From positions 934,763-971,522 of the forward strand of contig BJOX01000002.1 of assembly GCA_009731375.1 (NCBI GenBank): a DNA stretch of 36,760 nt, in the 5' to 3' direction. Positions 1 through 10,627 of this stretch are shown piece after piece. The first letter of the stretch is position 1; each line of letters begins with the position of its first letter. The stretch is from Paulinella micropora (taxonomy: Eukaryota; Cercozoa; Imbricatea; Euglyphida). Position numbers and translations under genes: made by a program. The notes under the pieces are model-generated. The model saw only the letters and a list, made by a program, of their open reading frames with translations. It had not been told where the DNA came from and ran no database searches.

Positions 1-46
1 CCCTTCCCCCCTTCCCCGTCCATGTTTGCATACACATGTTATGTAG

Positions 47-297
47 GTGTACCGTGCCATCCTACGCTTTTACGCCGATATGCTCATTGGCTACCGGACA
101 TATCTCTTCTTCGTCCTCGGTGTCCCTTTCTTTAACGGTGACGCTTTCCTTAAGACCAAGCCCAAGGACGACTGCCCGGAGTTCTGGAGCCAGTTTATCG
201 GCAGCCGTGCATTTTTGTGGTGGGTGGAAGAAGAGACCGACCCAGACTCGTACCATATCTGCATCGCTAATGTTTCTCCAAGTGCCACCATTGACGG
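47..297 (+). CDS. Host gene exon 1 in window: dDENN-like segment of a DENN-domain protein
   Basis: This is the first visible exon of a host gene whose 5' part lies outside the window. It follows an AG acceptor at 45-46 and stops before a GT donor at 298-299. It encodes about 83 residues, including [17 protein letters not shown] and [18 protein letters not shown]. This is the pattern of the dDENN part of DENN modules: an aromatic GYR.YL helix, then a Fxx.FIG..AF.xFxEE helix. DENN proteins are guanine nucleotide exchange factors or regulators for Rab GTPases on membranes. The exon ends in phase 2 and the next proposed exon supplies exactly one base, which supports the model. GC-rich coding bases contrast with the (TA)n that starts at the donor. 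Family is inferred from motif shape only, and the exact subfamily is open. Confidence 0.6.
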
Positions 298-354
298 GTA
301 TACATATATATATATATATATACATATATACATATATATATATACGTATGTATG

Positions 355-396
<42 letters not shown>

Positions 397-1380
397 CGAA
401 CAAGCTTCTGCCTTTGCGGTGTCCGGCAACGGTAATAGGACAAAACATAACATCACATAACATCACATAACATAAACATAACATTGACATAACATAACAT
501 AACATAACATGACATAACATAACATAATATGACATAATACGACATAACATAACATAACATAACATAACATGAACATAACATAACATAACACAACATAACA
601 CAACATAACATAGCATAACATAACATAACATAACATAGCATAACATAACACAACATAACACAAACATAACATAACATAACATAACATGAACATAACATAA
701 CATGAACATAACATAAGATAACATAACATAACATGAACATAACATAACATGAACATAACATAACATGAACATAACATAACATAACATAACATGACATGAC
801 ATAACATAACATGAACAAAACATGAACATAACATAACATAACATGAACATAACATGAACATAACATAACATAACATAACATGAACATAACATAACATAGC
901 ATAACATGAACATAACATAACATAACATAATATAACATAATATAACATAATATAACATAACATAACATAACATAACATAACATAACATAAACATAACATA
1001 AACATGACATGAACATAACATAACATGAACATAACATGAACATAACATAACATGACATAACATGAACATAGCATGAACATAACATGACATAACATAACAT
1101 GAACATAACATGAACATAACATAACATAACATAATATAACATAACATAACATGAACATAACATAAACATAGCATGAACATAAACATAACATGAACATAAC
1201 ATGACATGAACATAATATAACATAACATAAACATAACATGAACATAACATAACATGAACATAACATAACATAACATAACATAACATAATATAACATAACA
1301 TAACATAACATAACGTGAACATAACATAACATAACATGAACATAACATAACATAACATAATATAACATAACATAACATAG
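298..1380 (+). repeat. Intron 1: (TA)n then a ~930-bp (AACAT)n array
   Basis: After the donor come about 100 bp of TA/TATG repeats and a short unique stretch at 399-450. From 451 to 1378 there is an almost pure pentanucleotide array of AACAT with interspersed GAACAT, AATAT and AACAC variants. The acceptor (CATAG) is formed by the last repeat unit itself. Long open frames here in several phases are products of the repeat and not genes. Confidence 0.85.
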
Positions 1381-1448
1381 GGTGCTACAACAGGAGCGAC
1401 ATCGTCTTACCCTAACCAAAGCGCCACCGATCAAAGGCATTCCCAAAG
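1381..1448 (+). CDS. Host gene exon 2 (short, linker after the DENN module)
   Basis: A 68-bp island of non-repetitive sequence between the (AACAT)n array and a GT donor at 1449-1450. With phase 2 carried from exon 1, it reads VLQQERHRLTLTKAPPIKGIPK without a stop and leaves phase 1. The acceptor is the TAG at 1378-1380. The exon is too short to assign by itself. It is accepted because its phase fits both neighbours and its codons look like coding sequence rather than repeat. An alternative is that transcripts skip it, which would break the frame. Confidence 0.5.
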
Positions 1449-1464
1449 GTAGACTAGTATATTA

Positions 1465-1559
1465 ATGCGGTTAGCCACAAATTTGACGTGTTTTGCGGGC
1501 AAGCCGAGCCGGGCCGGCGAGCGGGTCCCGCAAAACACGTCAAATTTGGCGCGCCGCAT
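1465..1559. repeat. Perfect 21-bp-arm hairpin element in intron 2
   Basis: The arms at 1479-1499 and 1527-1547 are exact reverse complements (AAATTTGACGTGTTTTGCGGG and its partner). They enclose a 27-nt GC-rich loop that contains GCCGGGCCGGC. The pairing extends outward imperfectly to ATGCGG at 1465-1470 and CCGCAT at 1554-1559. It looks like a foldback or MITE-like insertion just inside the donor of intron 2. No coding potential is seen. Confidence 0.8.
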
Positions 1560-1570
1560 ATGTAGTTTGG

Positions 1571-1605
1571 TCGGTAACCTGACCACATTTTGTGGAGGTG
1601 ACCGA
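1571..1605. repeat. Short palindromic repeat, family copy 1
   Basis: An imperfect palindrome, TCGGTAACCTGACCACA then TTT then TGTGGAGGTGACCGA. An inverted copy of the same family lies at 6450-6484, downstream of the host gene. Dispersal plus dyad symmetry suggests a mobile or structurally selected short repeat. Confidence 0.65.
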
Positions 1606-1665
1606 TGAATATCTATGATAATATGATCGTGCTGGCTGTAGTGTGAAGTGTTTTCGGATATGATT

Positions 1666-1670
<5 letters not shown>

Positions 1671-1696
<26 letters not shown>

Positions 1697-1750
1697 TGTG
1701 TTGTGTTGTGTTGTGTTTGTGTTGTGTTTGTGTTGTGTTGTGTGTTTTTG

Positions 1751-1801
<51 letters not shown>

Positions 1802-1816
1802 GTGTTTGTGTTTTTG

Positions 1817-1856
<40 letters not shown>

Positions 1857-2342
1857 NNNNNNNNNNNNNNNNNNNNNNNNNNNNNNNNNNNNNNNNNNNN
1901 NNNNNNNNNNNNNNNNNNNNNNNNNNNNNNNNNNNNNNNNNNNNNNNNNNNNNNNNNNNNNNNNNNNNNNNNNNNNNNNNNNNNNNNNNNNNNNNNNNNN
2001 NNNNNNNNNNNNNNNNNNNNNNNNNNNNNNNNNNNNNNNNNNNNNNNNNNNNNNNNNNNNNNNNNNNNNNNNNNNNNNNNNNNNNNNNNNNNNNNNNNNN
2101 NNNNNNNNNNNNNNNNNNNNNNNNNNNNNNNNNNNNNNNNNNNNNNNNNNNNNNNNNNNNNNNNNNNNNNNNNNNNNNNNNNNNNNNNNNNNNNNNNNNN
2201 NNNNNNNNNNNNNNNNNNNNNNNNNNNNNNNNNNNNNNNNNNNNNNNNNNNNNNNNNNNNNNNNNNNNNNNNNNNNNNNNNNNNNNNNNNNNNNNNNNNN
2301 NNNNNNNNNNNNNNNNNNNNNNNNNNNNNNNNTGTGTTTTTG

Positions 2343-2387
<45 letters not shown>

Positions 2388-2498
2388 GTGTTGTGTTGTG
2401 TTGTGTTGTGTTTGTGTTGTTGTTGTGTGTGTGTGTGTGTGTGTGCGTGTGTGTGTTGTGTGTGTGTGTGTTGTGTGTGTGTTGTGTTTGTGTTTTTG

Positions 2499-2531
<33 letters not shown>

Positions 2532-2602
2532 GTGTTGTGTTGTGTTGTGTTGTGTTGTGTTTGTGTTGTGTGTGTGTGTGTGTGTGTTGTGTTGTGTTTT
2601 TG

Positions 2603-2635
<33 letters not shown>

Positions 2636-2709
2636 GTTGTGTTTGTGTGTGTGTGTGTTTGTTTGTCTTGTGTTGTGTTATGTTTGTGTGTGTGTGTGTG
2701 TGTGTGGTG
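1671..2709. repeat. (GT)n / (TTGTG)n microsatellite with a 476-bp N gap
   Basis: GT dinucleotides alternate with blocks of TTGTG and TTTTTGTTGTG. Unknown bases fill 1857-2332, so the true length is uncertain. Short unique sequence at 2710-2740 ends the array. All open frames here are repeat artefacts. Confidence 0.9.
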
Positions 2710-2740
2710 TGGTTATGTGCCTTGCAAGGCCGTGTTTTGC

Positions 2741-3295
2741 CACAACATAACATAACATAACATTAACATATAACATCGACATAGCATAACATGCCATAAC
2801 ATACCATACGATAACATAACATAACATAACATACCATAACATAACATTGAAATATAACATCAACATAACATAACATACCATAACATAACATAACATAACA
2901 TAACATTAATATATAACAACATAACATAACATACCATAACATACCATACCATGACATAACATTCACATATAACATCAACATAACATAACATAACATAACA
3001 TACCATACCATACCATAACATAACATAACATAAACACATAACACTTAACATATAACATTAACATGACATAACATACCATAACATACCATACCATAACATA
3101 ACATTAACATAACATTAACATAACATTAACATAACATAACATTAACACATAAGATTAACATATAACATCAACATAACATGACATACCATAACATACCATA
3201 CCATAACATAACTTTCACATATAACATCAACATAACATAACATAACATAAAATACCATACTATACCATAACATAACATAACATGACATGTCATAC
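2741..3295. repeat. (AACAT)n array, degenerate
   Basis: The same pentanucleotide as in intron 1, with more variants (ACCAT, TTAACAT, and TATAACATCAACAT blocks recurring at about 70-130 bp). This higher-order structure suggests segmental duplication within the array. It lies within intron 2 of the host gene. Confidence 0.85.
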
Positions 3296-3312
3296 ATACA
3301 TACATACATACA

Positions 3313-3367
3313 ATGTACATTCTATCTATCTATCTATCCATCCATCCATCCATCCATCCATCCATCT

Positions 3368-3416
<49 letters not shown>

Positions 3417-3450
3417 TTATCCATCCATCCATCCATCCATCTATCCATTC

Positions 3451-3485
<35 letters not shown>

Positions 3486-3518
3486 CATTCATCAATCCAT
3501 CCATCCATCCATCCATCC

Positions 3519-3564
<46 letters not shown>

Positions 3565-3593
3565 TCTCTTCACTGTCAACGCTGTTCCATTCC

Positions 3594-3624
<31 letters not shown>

Positions 3625-3719
3625 CATCTATCTATCTATTTATCTATATATCTATCTATCTATCTATCTCTCTCTCTATATATCTATCTAATCTATCTAT
3701 CTATCTATCTATCTATCTG

Positions 3720-3750
<31 letters not shown>

Positions 3751-3816
3751 GTCTATCTATCTATCTATCTATCTATCTATATTAAAAAATATATATATTA
3801 ATCCATCCATCCATGC

Positions 3817-3858
<42 letters not shown>

Positions 3859-3957
3859 ATATCTATCTATCCATCTATCTATCCATCGATCTATCCATCC
3901 ATCCATCCATCCATCCATCCATCTATCTATCTATCTATCTATCTATCTCTTCTCTCT
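3313..3957. repeat. (TATC)n/(CATC)n array at the 3' end of intron 2
   Basis: Tetranucleotide blocks of CTAT and CCAT, interrupted at about 3565-3595 by a short copy of the start of exon 3 (TGTCAACGCTGTTCC compared with TGTCAACGCTATTCC at 3964). The CT-rich end at 3945-3961 serves as the polypyrimidine tract for the exon 3 acceptor. Confidence 0.85.
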
Positions 3958-3963
3958 CTCTAG

Positions 3964-4125
3964 TGTCAACGCTATTCCTGTCCGCGCCTCACTCCGGGCA
4001 GGGTGTCGATCAGCACTATCGACTACCTCACTTCTTCCCCATGCATGACGAATTGTTACGCGTGCCTACCGTTACGACCGTTACGCAAAGCGATCGCGAG
4101 CGTCCTAGGGGTAGCAGTGGTGGAG
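3964..4125 (+). CDS. Host gene exon 3 (region between DENN and SBF2 domains)
   Basis: The exon follows a strong pyrimidine tract and a TAG acceptor at 3961-3963. Using phase 1 from exon 2, it reads STLFLSAPHSGQGVDQHYRL, then LPHFFPMHDELLRVPT and a Ser/Gly/Arg-rich tail. The donor is probably GT at 4126-4127; GT at 4141-4142 would give the same phase, so either joins exon 4 in frame. A pattern of the form LP.FFP...ELL is compatible with the linker after DENN modules, but I do not assign a function to it. It is followed by (TGT)n and (GCT)n repeats. Confidence 0.5.
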
Positions 4126-4232
4126 GTAGCCAACGGAGAGGTCTTTGTCTTTTTTCTCTCTTTGTTGTGTTGTTGTTTGTTGGTCATGAGCATTGATGGT
4201 GTTGATGATGTTGCTGCTGTTGTTGTTGCTCT

Positions 4233-4264
<32 letters not shown>

Positions 4265-4283
4265 TTGTTGTTTTTGTTTTTGC

Positions 4284-4315
<32 letters not shown>

Positions 4316-4433
4316 TTATTTGTTTATTTCCTCATAAATTCAGCTTGTCCTGGATGAAGGCCTTGGAACCAGGATTCTTTTGAATTAGGCTCTTCTTTTT
4401 CCTATCGTCTCTCTCGTTAAACCTTGCTTACTG

Positions 4434-4481
<48 letters not shown>

Positions 4482-4614
4482 NNNNNNNNNNNNNNNNNNN
4501 NNNNNNNNNNNNNNNNNNNNNNNNNNNNNNNNNNNNNNNNNNNNNNNNNNNNNNNNNNNNNNNNNNNNNNNNNNNNNNNNNNNNNNNNNNNNNNNNNNNN
4601 NNNNNNNNNNNNNN
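4126..4614. repeat. Intron 3, left part: (TGT/TGC)n, short unique DNA, poly-A and N gap
   Basis: Trinucleotide TTG/TGC repeats run from about 4198 to 4320. About 100 bp of unremarkable unique sequence follows. Then comes a poly-A run of about 46 bp (4436-4481) and 133 unknown bases (4482-4614). No gene is seen. Confidence 0.75.
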
Positions 4615-5040
4615 AAAAGTCTCGCGTGGACACCAACGACGAATGACTCTCCCTACCTATCTACCTATCTACCTATCTATCTACCTATCTATCTTTCTAT
4701 CAATCCACCTATTTAATCCAGGCTGGCGAGGCCGAAGACATCCCTACCTACCTACCTATCTATCTATCTACCTATCTATCTATCTTTCTATCAATCCATC
4801 TATCTAAGCCAGGCCGGAGACAATCTATCTACCTATCTACTTCTCTATCTTTCTATCAATCCATCTATCTAATCCAGGCCGGCAAAACCGGAGATACTAC
4901 CTACCTATCTATCTACCTATCTACCTATCTACCTATCTATCTCAATCAGACAGTCTCGCATGGACACCAACGACGAATGACTCTCCTACCTACCTACCTA
5001 TCTATCTACCTATCTACCTATCTACTTTTCTATCTCAGAT
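4615..5040. repeat. Intron 3: (CTAC/CTAT)n array with degenerate copies of the exon 4 boundary
   Basis: Between tetranucleotide blocks lie at least five short copies of the sequence that surrounds the exon 4 acceptor. Three copies resemble AATCCAGGCTGG..GGCCGGAGAC (near 4713, 4804 and 4870). Two copies resemble AGTCTCGCATGGACACCAAC then GACGAATGACTC (near 4618 and 4947). The true exon has the equivalents joined at 5152-5210. A further short direct repeat (AGATTAGTGGCCAGAATT-like, 5036-5085) follows. Confidence 0.75.
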
Positions 5041-5088
5041 TAGTGGCCAGATTTTAGGTTAGTGGCCAGAATTCAGATTAGTTCAATT

Positions 5089-5143
5089 TAACTGCTATAT
5101 CCGTCCGCAGAATCCGCATGATTTTCGCGAAATGTTACCGTTA
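5089..5143. repeat. Dispersed ~55-bp palindrome (host copy)
   Basis: An imperfect palindrome from TAACTGCTATATCCGTCCGC to TTTTCGCGAAATGTTACCGT(TA). A close relative occurs inside the viral element at 31168-31222, so this is a dispersed repeat and not part of the host exon. It ends only 15 bp before the exon 4 acceptor. Confidence 0.7.
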
Positions 5144-5158
5144 AATTGTGTAATCCAG

Positions 5159-5841
5159 GCTGGCCGGGCCGGAGACAGTCCCGCATGGGTACTAACGACG
5201 AAAGGCTCAGCTTTATCATGTCCAAGATCTTCACCGGGGAACAGGGAGGGCAAGTCTCGGAGAAGGAGCTAACCTTCATGGAGACGATCCTCCAGGATCC
5301 TGAGCGCAGAAAAAGCTTGGCCACCATCTTGCGCCAGCCGAAAGACCGGGGGGCGGTGTCGCTCTGTCTGTCCCAGCAGTCCTACGAGAGTTTGGTTTGT
5401 ATTTTGCTCCACTTCCTGAACGTCTGTCTGCATACGAAAGACTTTGGCAACGCGACTGCGGTGCTGGAGTCTGGGTCGCTCTACTTCGCAGAAGACACCA
5501 ACACAGGTGTGAGGAGGTTTATGGAGTCGGAGAAGAAGCTGCGCTACCACAAGTTTTGGAAACAAACGCCCTTCTGGGCCCAAGCCATGGACGAGAGCGT
5601 CTCGGACCTGATCGAGAAGCGTGGCTCAACTCTCACGCCCGGGGAGAAGCAAGAATTCGTCCTGCAGCGCATGATCGCGCAGGTGCACCAGATGATGAGC
5701 TATGGCGTGGGAATGCGGGAAGTGTCCCGCTGCATGAGCAAGCTAGCGATCAAGTACAAGTTAGATAAGGATGCTACGAAGACAATCAACCAGTTCTTGG
5801 AAAAGGTGTCCGCCGCAATGGAACTTTGGCATTCCACATAG
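5159..5841 (+). CDS. Host gene exon 4 (last exon): SBF2-like domain
   Basis: The exon starts after CCAG at 5155-5158. In the phase supplied by exon 3 it encodes about 226 residues to a TAG at 5839-5841. The middle contains GAVSLCLSQQSYESLVCILL, NVCLHTKDFGNATAVLESGS and a helix with RYHKFWKQTPFWAQAMDESV. The order 'S..S...L...., ..c....D...A..l......y....., (R)..k.....FW..a' is that of the SBF2 domain. In SBF1/SBF2 (MTMR5/13) that domain follows the DENN module. Here no GRAM or phosphatase-like region follows, so the protein would be a shorter DENN-SBF2 type. The stop lies inside the first unit of a 30-bp tandem repeat, so the original C-terminus may have been altered. GC content is much higher than in its surroundings. 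An ATG at 5146 is open but lies before the acceptor and is probably not used. Confidence 0.7.
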
Positions 5842-5905
5842 TCCGCCACGGAACTTTGGCATTCCACGTAGCCAGCCATGCAACTTTGGCATTCCACATA
5901 GCCCG
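5816..5905. repeat. Three 30-bp tandem repeats spanning the host stop codon
   Basis: Units beginning GAACTTTGGCATTCCAC recur at 5821, 5851 and 5881, with period 30. Each carries CACATAG or CACGTAG. The first TAG is the stop of the host gene, so the repeats form the end of the coding region and the start of the 3' UTR. Confidence 0.85.
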
Positions 5906-5970
5906 CGACCGTTACACAGCATTTTTCCTTTCGACATGATCCGACTCTCTCTCTCTCTCTCTCTCTCTCT

Positions 5971-6006
<36 letters not shown>

Positions 6007-6150
6007 TTACTGCAAACAATTTGAAGTGGCAAACACCCAACTTTCGAACTCATTGTTCTCAGTCAATAAATTTGATATACAAAAAATACTTGAGCGTTCA
6101 CAGAATGGCCTTCAGCACTGTCACATCACCTCTAATATAAGAAGTTCCTA

Positions 6151-6342
6151 GTTCTTAACTACAATGAGCAATGACTTCAAGTGCTTGGATCTCACCCAAT
6201 GCTGGTTGCTGTCGCTTATGCAGTGGCTCGTTTGAACGCTCTCGTCAAGAGCTTACTAGTGAGCTAAGTTACAGATTGAACTGGACACAAGTATTGACTG
6301 AGAACGAAGCGCTTAAAGTCATTGCTCTGAATAACTAAGAAC
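6151..6342. repeat. Inverted repeat of ~36-bp arms (MITE-like)
   Basis: GTTCTTA and ATGAGCAATGACTTCAAGTGCTT at 6151-6185 pair with AAGCGCTTAAAGTCATTGCTC and TAAGAAC at 6307-6342, with a few mismatches. A second pairing (TTCTCAGTCAATA at 6057-6069 with TATTGACTGAGAA at 6292-6304) interleaves with it. The structure suggests a small non-autonomous element or nested insertions. Confidence 0.6.
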
Positions 6343-6449
6343 CTCTCATTGGTGGAACGATGAGGTGAACGTTGGATAGTTTTGCCATGGCTATGTCCTC
6401 CCTAGTAATATCCGGAGCCCGCTGCGGAAAGTCCGCGAGAGAAATTTAT

Positions 6450-6484
6450 CAGTCACCTCCACAAAATGTGGTTAGGTTACGGTC
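6450..6484. repeat. Short palindromic repeat, family copy 2 (inverted)
   Basis: The inverted copy of the palindrome at 1571-1605, sharing the CACCTCCACAAAATGTGG core and flanking GGTTACGGTC-like arm. Confidence 0.6.
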
Positions 6485-6584
6485 CGGTACGGAATTCATT
6501 CCGATAATTAATATAATCCAGCTTATTTCAGTATTAATATTATTGCGTTGAGAAATGATGATTTTATTCAGTTTGAAAAACACT

Positions 6585-6617
6585 GCCACATTTGCGGCAA
6601 TGATCCACAAATGTGGC
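6585..6617. repeat. 10-bp-arm hairpin
   Basis: GCCACATTTG at 6585-6594 pairs perfectly with CAAATGTGGC at 6608-6617. Its function is unknown. It is close in style to the other short host palindromes. Confidence 0.55.
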
Positions 6618-6967
6618 GCTCTCCGGGTTAAGGGTTAACATTAATGCTTATTACTGCACTTGGACTTGAAAAAAAAAAACTTCAAAAAAAAAACCTATAT
6701 ATAATATTTATATTCTTTATGTCATCGATGTCACTTTTTCTGTAATATTAATAGTAATTATTAATCAATGATCTATTAATAATGTTGCTGATGTTGTTTT
6801 CATTATTAATATTAATAACATGTTAAAGGAATGCTTCCTTGTAATCAAACTTGAACTTGATATTACTATATTAATATTTACATAGAAATACAATATGCCA
6901 ATGATTTTTAGTTTTTTTTCGCCATAATAATTTTTCTTAATTGATTAATTTTTCCTATTGGAGTGCA

Positions 6968-7088
6968 TGCACACACACACACACAAACACAAACACACAC
7001 ACACACACACACACTCGTCATCTCTTTCTCTCTCTCTCTCTCTCTCACACACACACTCACTCACTCTCTCTCTCTCTCTCTCTCTTTC

Positions 7089-7159
<71 letters not shown>

Positions 7160-7211
7160 CAGNNNNNNNNNNTTGTTTGTTTGTTTGTTTGTCTCAGGCT
7201 ACTACAACTAT

Positions 7212-7249
<38 letters not shown>

Positions 7250-7391
7250 TTACTATTACTACTACTACTACTACTACTACTACTCTTTTTATTTTAAGTA
7301 TTTACGTTTTAATTTATTCACATACATACATACATACATACATATGTGCATATGTACATACATACATACATACGATAAATACAGGCTACTA

Positions 7392-7477
<86 letters not shown>

Positions 7478-7811
7478 GTACTACTACTACTGCTACTACT
7501 ACTACTACTACGACTACTACTACTACGACTACTACTACTACGACTACTCTTTTTATCTTATGTATTTACGTATTTATTTATTCACATACATTCATACATA
7601 CATATGTATGTACATACATACATACATACATACATACAATAAAAACTTCCTTCTCTCTACCTACGTACCTATCCTATCCTATCCTATCGTATCCTATCAT
7701 ATCTATCCTATCCTATCCTATCCTATCCTATCCTTTCCTTTCCTATCCTACCTATCTATCTATCTACCTATCTATCTATCTATCTATCTATCTACCTACC
7801 TACCTACCTAC

Positions 7812-7874
<63 letters not shown>

Positions 7875-7917
7875 AATATATATATCTACCTACCTACCTA
7901 CCTATCTACTCATCTAC

Positions 7918-7976
<59 letters not shown>

Positions 7977-8050
7977 CTACTACTACCATTACTGCTACTA
8001 ACGAAAGTAATAATAATAATAATATAATAATAATAATAATAATAATAATA
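6968..8050. repeat. Compound microsatellite cluster
   Basis: In order: (CA)n, (CT)n, a poly-T run of about 70 bp, a 10-N gap at 7163-7172, (TTTG)n, (CTA)n, (CATA)n, a second (CTA)n + (CATA)n block that repeats the same TCTTTTTATTTTA/CTTATGTATTTACG unit, then (TATCC)n, (TATC)n/(TACC)n, (TA)n, (TATC)n and (AAT)n. The paired blocks at about 7200-7380 and 7385-7640 look like one segmental duplication. No gene was found. Confidence 0.85.
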
Positions 8051-8135
8051 GTGCTTCTCTGTCAATGGCTGATGCATTTCTGCACATGCGCCTCCATCGT
8101 CTCACCCGTGAGGGGAGTACGAAGAATTGACGATA
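8051..8135 (-). mobile_element. LINE-like 3' end, copy 1 (truncated by a gap)
   Basis: Read on the minus strand, this 85-bp stretch ends with GATGGAGGCGCATGTGCAG and CAGCCATTGACAGAGAAGCAC and then runs into a (TTA)n tail. That arrangement is typical of non-LTR retrotransposons of the I/RTE/CR1 type. The body would lie in the N gap at 8136-8403. The sequence is identical to 8732-8816, and a divergent relative sits at the right edge of the window. Confidence 0.45.
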
Positions 8136-8403
8136 NNNNNNNNNNNNNNNNNNNNNNNNNNNNNNNNNNNNNNNNNNNNNNNNNNNNNNNNNNNNNNNNN
8201 NNNNNNNNNNNNNNNNNNNNNNNNNNNNNNNNNNNNNNNNNNNNNNNNNNNNNNNNNNNNNNNNNNNNNNNNNNNNNNNNNNNNNNNNNNNNNNNNNNNN
8301 NNNNNNNNNNNNNNNNNNNNNNNNNNNNNNNNNNNNNNNNNNNNNNNNNNNNNNNNNNNNNNNNNNNNNNNNNNNNNNNNNNNNNNNNNNNNNNNNNNNN
8401 NNN

Positions 8404-8434
<31 letters not shown>

Positions 8435-8455
8435 GTAATAGTAATAATAATAGTT

Positions 8456-8530
<75 letters not shown>

Positions 8531-8592
8531 CTAGTAGTAGTACTAGTAGTAGTACTAGTAGTAGTAGTAACAACAACAACAACAACAACAAC

Positions 8593-8623
<31 letters not shown>

Positions 8624-8671
8624 GTAATAATAGTAATAATAATAATAATAATAATAGTAATAATAGTAATA

Positions 8672-8731
<60 letters not shown>
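8404..8731. repeat. (AAT)n/(AGT)n/(AAC)n array
   Basis: AAT, then AGT with occasional ACT, then AAC, then AAT with AGT variants. It fills the space between an N gap and the second LINE-like tail. Confidence 0.9.
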
Positions 8732-8816
8732 GTGCTTCTCTGTCAATGGCTGATGCATTTCTGCACATGCGCCTCCATCGTCTCACCCGTGAGGGGAGTA
8801 CGAAGAATTGACGATA
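8732..8816 (-). mobile_element. LINE-like 3' end, copy 2 (identical to copy 1)
   Basis: The sequence is base-for-base the same as 8051-8135. It is also preceded by (AAT)n and also stops at an N gap (8817-8993). Either there are two very young insertions or one contig end has been placed twice. Confidence 0.45.
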
Positions 8817-9024
8817 NNNNNNNNNNNNNNNNNNNNNNNNNNNNNNNNNNNNNNNNNNNNNNNNNNNNNNNNNNNNNNNNNNNNNNNNNNNNNNNNNNNN
8901 NNNNNNNNNNNNNNNNNNNNNNNNNNNNNNNNNNNNNNNNNNNNNNNNNNNNNNNNNNNNNNNNNNNNNNNNNNNNNNNNNNNNNNNNNNNNNTGCTAGA
9001 GCTGCCTCGAAACCCCACCCATAA

Positions 9025-9765
<741 letters not shown>

Positions 9766-9848
9766 ATCCCCTAGAAGAAAAAAAACTCCGTCTTTCAACA
9801 TCCCCTCAATTTTTCTCCGGGATTTCGCCAAAACCTCGGAAATCATTA

Positions 9849-10052
9849 GGCCCGTTTCACATGAGTCTGAGACGGTCGAAACAGAAGCCTTTGAGAGAAA
9901 AGACCCAAAGGGCCGGTGTTCTTTTTCGCAGGTTACGGGCCGGAGCCCAAAAACGTTACATCCACCAAATGTTGTGGATGCATACATCGAATTATCGTTA
10001 GGGTTTCACCTCTCCCGGCACAAACCCAAATTCGGTGTGTGTGAAACTAGCC
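9849..10052. mobile_element. PIF/Harbinger-type MITE (~204 bp)
   Basis: The termini GGCCCGTTTCACATG and GTGTGAAACTAGCC are imperfect inverted repeats. They are flanked on both sides by TTA (9846-9848 and 10053-10055), the 3-bp TWA target duplication of PIF/Harbinger elements. The element is too short to encode a transposase. The inside is GC-richer than the surroundings. Confidence 0.65.
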
Positions 10053-10055
10053 TTA

Positions 10056-10294
10056 AAATCTAAATTAAAATAAAGAAATTGCATTTTTAAAAAAAACAAA
10101 AAAAANNNNNNNNNNNNNNNNNNNNNNNNNNNNNNNNNNNNNNNNNNNNNNNNNNNNNNNNNNNNNNNNNNNNNNNNNNNNNNNNNNNNNNNNNNNNNNN
10201 NNNNNNNNNNNNNNNNNNNNNNNNNNNNNNNNNNNNNNNNNNNNNNNNNNNNNNNNNNNNNNNNNNNNNNNNNNNNNNNNNNNNNNNNNNNAAT

Positions 10295-10352
<58 letters not shown>

Positions 10353-10405
10353 GATCCGGTATGAATTGTGTCTCTCTCTGACACACTCGCACACACACAC
10401 ACACA

Positions 10406-10436
<31 letters not shown>

Positions 10437-10627
10437 ACAAACACACACACTCTCTCTCTCTCGCTCTCTCTCTCTCTTTGTCTCTCCCCACTTTCTCCCT
10501 CTATATATTATTAAAAACATATACTCTATTATTAAAAACATATACACTCTCTCTTCTCTCTCGATCTCTCTCTCTCGATCTCTCCCTCTCAGTCTCTATC
10601 TCAGCTCTCGATCTCTCTCTCTCTCTC
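10056..10627. repeat. AT-rich DNA, N gap, poly-A and (CT/CA)n before the viral element
   Basis: Unknown bases at 10106-10291, a poly-A run of about 48 bp, then CT and CA dinucleotide blocks up to the left terminal inverted repeat. Two copies of TATTATTAAAAACATATAC lie at about 10505-10545. No gene. Confidence 0.85.

Larger units (their letters stand above)
5906..6967. other. Downstream of the host gene: (CT)n and AT-rich DNA, no gene seen
   Basis: A CT tract runs from 5945 to 6002. Apart from the palindromic repeats listed separately, 6003-6967 contains AT-rich unique sequence with short A runs and ATTAAT-rich stretches. AATAAA at 6065-6070 could serve as a polyadenylation signal for the gene ending at 5841. 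No convincing open frame was found on either strand. Confidence 0.5.

Noticed and set aside
62-1378. Long open frames (up to 438 codons) across the AACAT array
   Set aside because: They only translate the pentanucleotide repeat (MLCYV...) and exist in several frames; not genes.
451-1378. Telomeric repeat
   Set aside because: AACAT units are internal, have many variants and do not have the G-rich strand expected of telomeres.
6941-8027. Long frames through CA, CT, CTA and TATC repeats
   Set aside because: Low-complexity translation without codon bias or domain; includes gaps.
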